Positions 1-7,188 of a DNA stretch of 48,394 bases are shown here, in pieces. The position numbers were made by a program, and so were the translations under genes. Position 1 is the first letter of the stretch. Every line of letters starts with the position of its first letter. The stretch is from Melioribacter sp. (GTDB lineage Bacteria > Bacteroidota > Ignavibacteria > Ignavibacteriales > Melioribacteraceae), in assembly GCA_012026935.1 (NCBI GenBank), contig VEPI01000065.1, positions 1 through 48,394 on the forward strand. Direction: 5' to 3'. The notes under the pieces were generated by a model. That model was not told where the DNA came from and made no database searches. It worked only from the letters and a program-made list of their open reading frames with translations.

Positions 1-2
1 TC

Positions 3-172
3 ACTCAATGTTTTAAGTCGGCACGTAGAAAAGTTGGTTTTGATGAAAGAATAGATTTTCATTCCCCTGACATAGTTTCGCGAGTAATTTGGCAAATGCA
101 GGAACGCTGGTCATTGTACTTAGAGGTTTGATTGGTCATGCTGATATAAGAACATTGATTTTCAGTTTTTAA
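3..172 (+). pseudogene. Tyrosine recombinase/integrase C-terminal remnant, frameshifted
   Basis: Translating from base 3 gives ARKVGFDERIDFHS, and a one-base frame change near base 65-71 continues it as HSFASNLANAGT and then LIGHADIRTLIFSF before a stop at 170-172. This is the catalytic C-terminal pattern of XerC/XerD-type recombinases: HxLRHxFAS, then LLGHxxIxTTxIYSH. The Arg of the HxLRH box is lost at the frameshift, and the nucleophilic Tyr position reads Phe. It is therefore a dead fragment cut by the window edge. It marks an old integration event beside the transport island. The 225 bases that follow (173-396) hold no gene, only the promoter region of the next operon. Confidence 0.72.
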
Positions 173-315
173 TAAAGTAAAAATATAGTGTGATGTAGAA
201 ACTATATTAAGTAGAGACAATGACCATTAGTCCCTTCATGGATAGAAAAAATATATACTCATGAAATAATATTTTAATCCTTTTAACAATTAATAACATT
301 TTACTAATTGATTTT

Positions 316-357
316 ACTTGACAAGTGGATGTAGAAAATGTAAGTTGTACCAACAAC
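316..357 (+). promoter_or_regulatory. Candidate sigma70 promoter with overlapping inverted repeats
   Basis: TTGACA at 318-323 and TAAGTT at 341-346 are separated by 17 bases. The -35 hexamer lies inside the perfect dyad ACTTG-A-CAAGT (316-326). A second dyad, GTTGT-ACCA-ACAAC (344-357), overlaps the -10 region. Such placement suits a repressor, and the second gene of the downstream operon encodes a GntR/UTRA regulator that could bind here. Promoter and operator roles are inferred from spacing and symmetry only. I saw no B12-box or other recognisable riboswitch between 173 and 396. Confidence 0.35.
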
Positions 358-396
358 CCAACAAGTTTATTAAAACCTCTTTTCTCGGAGGATAAA

Positions 397-1416
397 ATGA
401 AGTCTCAAAGATTTAAACTCACCTTTTTTATTATTTCATTGTTTTTATTTTGTTCATGTTATGCTCAGAAACAATTTAAGATAGTTTCACTTGCACCGAA
501 CTGGACGAACATTGTTGCTTCAGTAAAAGGAACAGATGATTTAGTGGCAGTTACTAGATACTGCATTTTCCCAGATTCAATTCCAAGATTGGTAAAGGAA
601 GGTAAGCTTGAAATCATCGGCGGTTTTGCAGATATCAATCTTGAAAAAGTCAGATCATTAAAGCCCGATCTGATACTCACCTGTACTGGGATGCAAATAA
701 AGTATAGAGATTTATTCAAGAAAGAAGGGTTCAATGTTATTCACATGGAGGAAACAAGTTTAGATGAAGTTTATAGTAAAATATTGGAATTTGGTAAGGT
801 AATTCAAAAAGATTTAGATGCAGAAAAATTAGTTAACGAGATAAAAATAAATCTTAATAATATTTCATTAAAATATAAAGACGTAAATAAAGTTAGTGTG
901 TATTATGAAATAAATTATTTCTATAAATGTGTCCCGGGCAAGGATTCTTATATAACAGAATTAATAAAAGCTGTTGGAGGGGATCCAATATTCTGTGATC
1001 GCCCTGGAATTGCACCGAAGGTTTCGTGGGATGAAGTAGTAAAAGCTAATCCGGATGTTATTCTAATTCCGATTTGGAATAATGCAGGGGGGCCATACTT
1101 CGAAGGAGAGAAAGTCGGTTGGGGTACAACTACACCTTATGAAATTGCCCATCGTGAAGGAGCTCAAAATGTCAATGCTGTAAAAGCAGGGAAGGTTCGT
1201 TACATAAATTCTGCTAAAACAAAACAAGCCGGACCACAAATACCGATAGCAGCTGATCTATTTGGAAAAACTATTCATGCCCCAGGCGACCTCGATCTGT
1301 TAAAGATGAACACAGTACCCGAGAATATGGAAACAACATTTTCGCAATTACTGGAATACTTACCTCTCTACAATTATGCAGCAATGAATATATACTACAA
1401 TTCTTTCACAAATTAA
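397..1416 (+). CDS. BtuF/FepB-like periplasmic substrate-binding protein
   Basis: A binding protein of the helical-backbone class that captures corrinoids or ferric chelates in the periplasm. The start at 397 is chosen because a strong SD (GGAGGA, 387-392) precedes it; an in-frame ATG at 325 has none. The product has 339 residues. It begins with a signal peptide (hydrophobic to about residue 20) ending FCSCYAQ, which could be a lipobox or a signal peptidase I site. The mature part begins KIVSLAPNWTNIVASVKGTDDLVAVTR, typed here as KIVSLAPNWTNIV...LVAVTRYC, and contains PDLILTC and PDVILIP, the paired lobes of the BtuF/FhuD fold. No BtuC or BtuD gene follows; the only nearby importer is the ECF system downstream. 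The ligand is inferred from two BtuB-like receptors and a CblS-like kinase in the same cluster. Confidence 0.75.
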   Translation: MKSQRFKLTFFIISLFLFCSCYAQKQFKIVSLAPNWTNIVASVKGTDDLVAVTRYCIFPDSIPRLVKEGKLEIIGGFADINLEKVRSLKPDLILTCTGMQIKYRDLFKKEGFNVIHMEETSLDEVYSKILEFGKVIQKDLDAEKLVNEIKINLNNISLKYKDVNKVSVYYEINYFYKCVPGKDSYITELIKAVGGDPIFCDRPGIAPKVSWDEVVKANPDVILIPIWNNAGGPYFEGEKVGWGTTTPYEIAHREGAQNVNAVKAGKVRYINSAKTKQAGPQIPIAADLFGKTIHAPGDLDLLKMNTVPENMETTFSQLLEYLPLYNYAAMNIYYNSFTN

Positions 1417-1432
1417 GATTGGAATTAGCGTT

Positions 1433-2194
1433 ATGGAAATAAATCGAAAAAGTGCTTTGCCCCTCTATTACCAGCTGAAAGAGATAATAAAAGAGGATGT
1501 TGATGTTGGCAAGTACAAACCGGGAGAGAAAATTCCGTCCGAGAATGAATTGTGCGACATTCTAAGTATCAGCAGGAACACTGCTAAACAGGCTATTGCC
1601 GATCTTGTCTCAGAAGGAATATTATATCGAGTTCAAGGCAAAGGAACATTCGTTGCTGAGAAAAAAATCTTTAAAGGTTTAACAGATGCTTTCAGCTTCT
1701 CTTCGGAATTCAAAATGAACGGCAGTAAATTGAAAACCAAAGTGATCTTTGCTGAAAAAATTTCAGAAACAAAAGAGACACTTGAATATCTGAAGCTTAA
1801 AGAAAGTAAAGAGTTGTTCAGGATCCAGAGACTTAGAGTTCTGAATAATGTTCCTGTCGCATTGCAGACTTCTTATATACCAAAGTTCTTTTGTCCAAAT
1901 CTTTTGAAATATGATTTATCGGAAAATTCTTTGTTCGATATTCTCAAAGAGCATTACAATCTATCGTTAAGTTATTTCACCGAAAATCTTACATGTGTAA
2001 GAGCAGACCGTTATGAAGCAGAACTTTTGAAGATCAAAAAAGGATCGCCTTTATTTCTCTTAACAAGAAAAACTTTTAATAAGAATGATGAAATTGTTGA
2101 AGTAGCCCGATCATTTATGCCTGGAGATAGAAGCGAATTTTATTTCCGCCACGGCGAGGGCATGAGCATTGAATTAAATCATATTATGGAATGA
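1433..2194 (+). CDS. GntR family transcriptional regulator with UTRA domain (HutC type)
   Basis: A DNA-binding, ligand-responsive regulator. The N-terminal winged helix (about residues 5-75) shows the GntR pattern: LPLYYQLKEIIKEDV, GEKIPSENELC, SRNTAKQAIADLVSEG and GKGTFVA. The rest (about 85-245) fits the UTRA ligand-binding domain, with LFRIQRLRVLNNVPVALQTS, typed as FRIQRLR and VPVALQTSYIP, and a C-terminal FYFRH. Length 253 is normal for the family. It starts 16 bases after the binding-protein gene and precedes the ECF S component by 7 bases, so it is probably cotranscribed and controls this cluster. The UTRA domain is known to bind small acids, sugars or phosphorylated ligands; here an imported nucleoside or its phosphate is an attractive but unproven effector. 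Confidence 0.88.
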   Translation: MEINRKSALPLYYQLKEIIKEDVDVGKYKPGEKIPSENELCDILSISRNTAKQAIADLVSEGILYRVQGKGTFVAEKKIFKGLTDAFSFSSEFKMNGSKLKTKVIFAEKISETKETLEYLKLKESKELFRIQRLRVLNNVPVALQTSYIPKFFCPNLLKYDLSENSLFDILKEHYNLSLSYFTENLTCVRADRYEAELLKIKKGSPLFLLTRKTFNKNDEIVEVARSFMPGDRSEFYFRHGEGMSIELNHIME

Positions 2195-2201
2195 TTAATA
2201 A

Positions 2202-2729
2202 ATGGCCATCGTTCCAATACCGCCTGAAGAAATAAATATTGATTATCAAAAAATATTTTGGTCATCAAAAAGAATAGCTCGCATGGCAATTTTCATCGCT
2301 TTAAGCTCAGTTGGTGCAATGATAAAAGTACCAAGTCCTACAGGGACAGTAGCACTTGATGCGGCATTTGCATTTTTCTCTGCGATCACTTTCGGCTGGC
2401 GTGAAGGTGCCATCGTTGCAGCACTCGGCCATATGCTAACAGCATTAACGACTGGATTCCCGTTGAGTTTCCCTATTCATCTATATATCGCTGTGCAAAT
2501 GTCGGTATGGGTTTCGGCTTTCGAATTTGTAGCAAAAAAAATTCACCTATGGGTTGGTGCGTTAGTAGCGGTATTTCTTAATGGGCCTGTATCATCTTTA
2601 CTTGTGATGCCGATTGGTGGTGTCGGACTCACGACTGCATTAATAATACCGCTTACTATTGCAGCAAGCATAAATATATTCATAGCAATCACCGCTTATT
2701 TAATCATTAGTAAAAGTAAAATGGTTTAG
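2202..2729 (+). CDS. ECF transporter substrate-specific (S) component, CblT/CbrT-like candidate
   Basis: A 175-residue integral membrane protein with five or six hydrophobic segments starting near residue 28 (ARMAIFIALSSVGAMIKVP). S components bind the vitamin or precursor and dock on an energizing module; that ATPase and T subunit are encoded downstream in the same run. The segment AIVAALGHMLTALTTGFPL, a loop rich in Gly, His and small residues, looks like S components that take up vitamins and their precursors. Placement directly before a CblS-like kinase parallels the cblT-cblS pairing known in Firmicutes for alpha-ribazole uptake. The substrate is an inference from that pairing; the fold assignment is firmer. 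Confidence 0.7.
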   Translation: MAIVPIPPEEINIDYQKIFWSSKRIARMAIFIALSSVGAMIKVPSPTGTVALDAAFAFFSAITFGWREGAIVAALGHMLTALTTGFPLSFPIHLYIAVQMSVWVSAFEFVAKKIHLWVGALVAVFLNGPVSSLLVMPIGGVGLTTALIIPLTIAASINIFIAITAYLIISKSKMV

Positions 2730-2732
2730 TAA

Positions 2733-3551
2733 ATGATTTCAGATCTACTCTTTGAAAAATATATAGCTCTTAAAGAACAAAATAATAGCGAAGCATTTAA
2801 AACGCGGAGTGTTAGAGATCTATTAGTTACCGAACTGACAGAAAACTTTTGGATGGTTATTACTTGCGATTCCGACGGCGGGATCGGCCCTAAGAAACAT
2901 GACACTGTATTTTCGCCGGCTTATGATTTGGGACGTTTAGCTGCCAGGGTCCCAATCATGGAAATGCTTTCATCAGGAGCTCTTCCTGTTTTAGTTGTTG
3001 ATACTCTTTGTGTTGAAATGGATCCCGTTGGTAAAGAAATAATTCGCGGTGTAAGAGATGAAGTCACCGAAGCAGGATTGAATGGCGACCTTGTGGTTAC
3101 AGGAAGTACTGAAGATAATGTTGTTACTTATCAAACCGGGGTTGGTGTAACTGCAGTTGGATTTGTTGAAAAGAAAGATTTTAGACCGGGGAAAAGTTTA
3201 ATAGACGATCTTGTTGTTTGTCTTGGCATCCCCAAATCTGCGCCCGAGCATAAAGTACATTATGCCGATAATGGAATTGCAAACACCAAACTTGTCAAAC
3301 AATTAAATGCATTAGAGTTCATTCATGATATACTACCAGTTGGTTCTAAAGGGATCGCCCATGAGTTTAGAGAGCTTGCGAAGAGTGCCGGTTTTTCTCC
3401 TTTCTGTTATGACGGAATAAATTTAGATGTTACAAAATCCGGCGGACCATCTACATGCTGTATCATTTCCTTACAAAAAAACAGATTGGATCTTTTAAAA
3501 GATAAAATAGATAAACCGATTACAGTAATTGGTGAGTTGAGGAAACATTAA
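2733..3551 (+). CDS. PurM/AIR-synthase-like kinase, probable alpha-ribazole kinase (CblS-like)
   Basis: A 272-residue protein of the PurM-like ATP-binding superfamily. Visible features are the acidic/Gly stretch ITCDSDGGIGPKKHD, the dimer-interface segment YDLGRLAARVPIMEMLSSGA, VTGSTEDN and a C-terminal KSGGPSTCCII. Canonical ThiL, SelD, HypE and PurM members have other signature loops and are mostly longer. In Listeria and Geobacillus, CblS phosphorylates alpha-ribazole to alpha-ribazole phosphate, bypassing CobT, and is paired with the ECF S component CblT. Here the gene sits 3 bases after an S component and directly abuts the ECF ATPase (ATG follows its stop), so import and phosphorylation are probably coupled. 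Another nucleoside or thiamine-like substrate remains possible. Confidence 0.62.
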   Translation: MISDLLFEKYIALKEQNNSEAFKTRSVRDLLVTELTENFWMVITCDSDGGIGPKKHDTVFSPAYDLGRLAARVPIMEMLSSGALPVLVVDTLCVEMDPVGKEIIRGVRDEVTEAGLNGDLVVTGSTEDNVVTYQTGVGVTAVGFVEKKDFRPGKSLIDDLVVCLGIPKSAPEHKVHYADNGIANTKLVKQLNALEFIHDILPVGSKGIAHEFRELAKSAGFSPFCYDGINLDVTKSGGPSTCCIISLQKNRLDLLKDKIDKPITVIGELRKH

Positions 3552-5306
3552 ATGTTTGAAGTACTTGAAAGAGGTTCACTTAAAGTTGATCTCTTACGAT
3601 TTAAATATAAAAATTGTCTTACAGATATTTTTAGCTCTCTCAATTTTAAAATTGAAAAAGGAGAATTTATCGGGCTAATGGGAAGAACTGGAGCAGGAAA
3701 AACTACAACAATGATGCTCTTAAACGGTTTGATCCCGCATTTTCTTGAAGGTGATTTCGAAGGTAATGTAATTGCCAATACTATGAATACCCAGAGATAT
3801 CGTGTCCAAACAATGGCACGTTTTATTGGATTAGTTCTGCAGGATCCCGAAACACAAATTTTTGGGATAACTGTTGAGCAAGATGTTGCATTTGGTCCTT
3901 CCAATCTCGCATTTGAAAAAGAAAAGATACGTAAAGTTGTTGGTAAATCACTAAAAGCAGTTGGGCTTGAAGGTTACGAGAAACGAATGACATCAGAATT
4001 ATCTGGAGGAGAAAAACAAAGACTTGCAATTGCCGGAGTACTTGCAATGGAACCGGAGATTTTAGTTCTTGATGAACCAACTTCCGAGTTAGACCCTGCA
4101 GGGAAAGAAGAAATATATAAACTTTTATCAGGTTTGAAGAAAAAAGGCGACGTAACAATTTTAATCTCCGGTCATGATACTGAAGAGATGTTAGAATACG
4201 CTGATAGGATAATCGTTTTAGACAACGGGCAAAAAATTTGGGAAGGACGACCAACAGTTTTATTTAAGAATGTAGTCCTCACAAAAAAAATCGGTATCCG
4301 TCCTCCTGAAGTTGCTGAAATAGGAAACTGTCTAAAAGAGTGTGGCCTCTTAGACCAAGATTCTGTCTTTACCAATAGAAATGAATTTCTGCAATTCACA
4401 AAGAATAATTTATCGTCTTTCAAAACATCTGATAACGGTTCGGGAAAAGGTCACTCAGTAAGCAATGATTCTATTGCGATCGAAACGAAAGATTTGTCAT
4501 TTAATTATCAGCAAAAAAAATCTGCATTAAATGAATTGAATATAAAAATTCATAAAGGAGAATTTGTTGCATTAATAGGCAAGAACGGCGCCGGTAAAAC
4601 AACTTTTTCAAAACAACTAAACGGATTATTACGACCTACAAAAGGGACTGTTTTTATAAACGGAAACGATATTAGTCAGCTTACAACAGCGCAATTGAGT
4701 AAAGAAGTCGGTTATGTTTTTCAGAATCCGGATCATCAAATTTTTTCAGCGACAGTTTACGAAGAAGTCGAGTTCGGATTGAAGAAAATGAATTTATCAG
4801 AAAAAATAAGATCAACTAGAATAAATAGTGCATTAGAATTTGTCGGATTAGAAAAATTTACAAAACGCCATCCGTTTACGCTTGGAAAAGGAGAAAGACA
4901 AAAATTAGCTTTTGCTACAGTACTTGTAATGGAGCCGAAGATTTTAATTATTGATGAACCGACCACAGGACAAGACTGGGACGGAACAAATAAAATGATG
5001 AGGATGCTTGATAAACTTCATATGAAAGGGCATACAATTTTAATGATCACTCACAACATGATTCTTGCTGCAGAATATGCAGATCGAGTAATAGTTTTTT
5101 CAAACAGTAAAGTTCTGCTCGACGGTCCTCCTGAAAAAGTTTTTTATGAATCTGAAATTTTAAAATCTGCATCAATAACAGCACCCGATTGTGTAATTCT
5201 TGCCGCAGAGTTAAGAGATACTGGTTACAAAAATTATCCTGTTACAATAAATAAATTACAAAATGACTTATTGGAACAATTAGCCTGGAAAGGAAATGTT
5301 AATTGA
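3552..5306 (+). CDS. ECF transporter ATPase, two fused nucleotide-binding domains
   Basis: A cytoplasmic energy-coupling ATPase of 584 residues in which the two A subunits (EcfA1 and EcfA2) are fused. Domain 1 (about 1-245) has Walker A GRTGAGKTT, Q-loop VLQDPETQ, signature LSGGEKQR, Walker B ILVLDEP and H-loop ISGHD. Domain 2 (about 310-545) has Walker A GKNGAGKTT, Q-loop VFQNPDHQ, Walker B ILIIDEP and H-loop ITHN. Its signature motif reads LGKGERQK instead of LSGGERQ, so the second composite site may be weakened. The gene begins on the base after the CblS-like stop and overlaps the T-component gene by 11 bases, indicating translational coupling. Confidence 0.92.
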   Translation: MFEVLERGSLKVDLLRFKYKNCLTDIFSSLNFKIEKGEFIGLMGRTGAGKTTTMMLLNGLIPHFLEGDFEGNVIANTMNTQRYRVQTMARFIGLVLQDPETQIFGITVEQDVAFGPSNLAFEKEKIRKVVGKSLKAVGLEGYEKRMTSELSGGEKQRLAIAGVLAMEPEILVLDEPTSELDPAGKEEIYKLLSGLKKKGDVTILISGHDTEEMLEYADRIIVLDNGQKIWEGRPTVLFKNVVLTKKIGIRPPEVAEIGNCLKECGLLDQDSVFTNRNEFLQFTKNNLSSFKTSDNGSGKGHSVSNDSIAIETKDLSFNYQQKKSALNELNIKIHKGEFVALIGKNGAGKTTFSKQLNGLLRPTKGTVFINGNDISQLTTAQLSKEVGYVFQNPDHQIFSATVYEEVEFGLKKMNLSEKIRSTRINSALEFVGLEKFTKRHPFTLGKGERQKLAFATVLVMEPKILIIDEPTTGQDWDGTNKMMRMLDKLHMKGHTILMITHNMILAAEYADRVIVFSNSKVLLDGPPEKVFYESEILKSASITAPDCVILAAELRDTGYKNYPVTINKLQNDLLEQLAWKGNVN

Positions 5307-6096
5307 GTATTACCCATCGGAAAGTTACGTCCATAAGTTAGATGTTAGGACTAAAGCGTTAGGATTTTTGGTATTTACAATCATATCGTTTGTATTCCTT
5401 TCGCCGGTAATTAATTTATTAATTGTTCTATGCGCTTGCGTAATACTTTTTACCATTGGTACACCATCCACGGGAATAAAAAAAATAATTAAACCGCTTC
5501 TTCCGATTTTTATTTTAATGCTCTTGATTACAGGATTTACTTACCCGGCATCTAATTTCATTTCGGAAGAAAATCAGAGAACACTCTTCTCGTTGTGGTC
5601 AATTCCATTTACACTCGGCGGATTTTTATACGGCATTACTTTAGTTTTAAGAATTTTAATTATGGTAATCACATCCACAATTGTAACATACACAACACCA
5701 ATCGAAGATATTTTACAACTGTTAAAGAAGATAAAGATTCCGCATCAATTCGCTTTTATTATCGCTACCGGAATAAGATTTATCCCTACGATGCAGAAAA
5801 AATCCGAGATGATTCAAGAAGCACAAAAAGCAAGGGGAGCTGAGATCGGAACAGGCGGATTTATTAAAAGCATCGGCTCTTATATAACGGTGCTAATTCC
5901 ATTGATTGTTGATTCGCTAAGAATGTCGGATAATCTTGCAATTGCTATGCTTAATAGAGGGTTTGGTGCAATGAAGACAACAACGGATCTAAATGAAATA
6001 AAAATGAGAGGAAGAGATTATCTGATTTGTTTCGGCGAAGTGATATTAATTGCTTTTGCTTTCTGGCTCAGATCCAAAAACATCGGAGTGTTATAA
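5296..6096 (+). CDS. ECF transporter transmembrane (T) component
   Basis: The scaffold membrane subunit (266 residues) linking the ATPases to the S component. It starts with the family-typical short arm YYPSESYVHKLDVRTKALG and has about five to six transmembrane segments. In the cytoplasmic coupling region, AQKARGAEIG carries the Ala-Arg-Gly motif known to contact the ATPases. It overlaps the preceding ATPase gene by 11 bases, and its stop overlaps the next start (TAATG). With the upstream S and A genes it completes one ECF importer, which may be dedicated or may also serve S components encoded elsewhere. Confidence 0.92.
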   Translation: MLIEYYPSESYVHKLDVRTKALGFLVFTIISFVFLSPVINLLIVLCACVILFTIGTPSTGIKKIIKPLLPIFILMLLITGFTYPASNFISEENQRTLFSLWSIPFTLGGFLYGITLVLRILIMVITSTIVTYTTPIEDILQLLKKIKIPHQFAFIIATGIRFIPTMQKKSEMIQEAQKARGAEIGTGGFIKSIGSYITVLIPLIVDSLRMSDNLAIAMLNRGFGAMKTTTDLNEIKMRGRDYLICFGEVILIAFAFWLRSKNIGVL

Positions 6097-7139
6097 TGAT
6101 AAATGAAACATTACCAAAAGAGGAAATAAGTAAAACAAAACGGCAGATGATTTTCAAAAAAGTTTACGGGACTTTATTGGGTGTTGCTTACGGTGATGCA
6201 ATGGGAATGCCTACTTCTTTAATGAATCCGATCATGATTAGAAAAATGTTTCCCGAAAGAATTACCCAATTACTTCCTGCGCCAATAGGTCATGTAATTC
6301 ATAACGGAATGAAAGCAGGACAAATTACAGACGATACTCAACAAACGTTATTGCTTGTTGATCTTTTTCTTGAAGAGAAAAAATTTACTAAAGAAGGTGT
6401 TGCAAAAAAATTATTGAAGTGGGCTAAAAGCCTAAATGCTTTTGAAACGTTGATTCTAGGACCAAGTTCGTTAAGAGCATTAAAGATGATTGATTCAGGG
6501 GTTTCTATTGATGAAGCAGGCTGGATGGGTGATACCAACGGTGCTGCAATGAAAATATCCCCGGCTGGAATTGTTAATCCAGGAGACTATGACGCAGTTG
6601 TAAAAGATGTTGCAGAGATCTGTATACCGACTCATAATACAAACATAGCAATAGCAGGTGCCTCAGCAGTTGCTTGTGCTGTCTCTGCAGGAATGGTGAG
6701 CGAAAATTTGGAAACTATAATAGACGCATTTATGTACGGCGCGGAAGAAGGAATGAAGTTAGGTAACCAATGGTACGGAGCTTCAATAATAAAACGTGCA
6801 GAGCATGCACTGGGAATTATCCGTTCGGGAAAATCCGAAGAAGAGATATGGCAAGACTTGTATGATTATATCGGTGCAGGCGTAGCAATGTCAGAATCTG
6901 TTCCTTTGGCTTTAGCACTTGTTGTTTATTACGATGGAGATCCGCTGAAGACTATAGAAGCAGCTGCGAATTTAGGCGGTGACTGCGATACAATCGGTGC
7001 TATTGCCGGAAGTATTGCCGGTGCGTTTTCAGGTTCGGATGTTTTTCCAAATGAAATTATTGAGCGTTTGAGCAAAGTTAATAACATTGATCTAAAAAAC
7101 TACGCAGAAAGGTTAACAGAAATATTAGTCAGCAAATAG
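6096..7139 (+). CDS. ADP-ribosylglycohydrolase family protein (DraG/ARH fold)
   Basis: A 347-residue alpha-helical hydrolase with a binuclear Mg centre. The start at 6096 overlaps the T-component stop as TAATG; an upstream in-frame ATG at 6027 would lie deep inside that gene. Metal-binding motifs are complete: GDAMGMP, TDDTQQT near residue 73 and the C-terminal GGDCDTIGAIAGSIAGA. NGAAMKISPAG is the central active-site segment. Known members cleave alpha-N- or O-glycosidic bonds of ADP-ribosyl groups, and some act on other ribosides. Its position in an ECF/CblS-like/TonB cluster with no ADP-ribosyltransferase suggests that it processes an imported nucleoside; since alpha-ribazole is also an alpha-N-riboside, that compound is a testable candidate. 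Confidence 0.85.
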   Translation: MINETLPKEEISKTKRQMIFKKVYGTLLGVAYGDAMGMPTSLMNPIMIRKMFPERITQLLPAPIGHVIHNGMKAGQITDDTQQTLLLVDLFLEEKKFTKEGVAKKLLKWAKSLNAFETLILGPSSLRALKMIDSGVSIDEAGWMGDTNGAAMKISPAGIVNPGDYDAVVKDVAEICIPTHNTNIAIAGASAVACAVSAGMVSENLETIIDAFMYGAEEGMKLGNQWYGASIIKRAEHALGIIRSGKSEEEIWQDLYDYIGAGVAMSESVPLALALVVYYDGDPLKTIEAAANLGGDCDTIGAIAGSIAGAFSGSDVFPNEIIERLSKVNNIDLKNYAERLTEILVSK

Positions 7140-7188
7140 AAACAATTTGTTCAACCAAATATAAATAGTTTACATGGAGACGGATTAT

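Noticed and set aside
173-396. Possible cobalamin riboswitch upstream of the BtuF-like gene
   Set aside because: No B12-box pattern or extended conserved core was seen; the region is AT-rich with only short dyads. Control by the GntR/UTRA protein fits better.
325-396. Upstream in-frame ATG for the binding-protein gene
   Set aside because: It adds 24 unlike residues before a complete signal peptide and lacks an SD, whereas ATG 397 has GGAGGA.
2733-3551. Assignment of the PurM-like protein as ThiL, SelD or HypE
   Set aside because: Characteristic loops of those enzymes (SelD Cys/Sec region, HypE C-terminal Cys, ThiL motifs) are not visible; the CblS-like reading rests on context and general fold.
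3823-4254. Long minus-strand open frame inside the ECF ATPase gene
   Set aside because: It mirrors the conserved ATPase coding strand and has no recognisable protein features.
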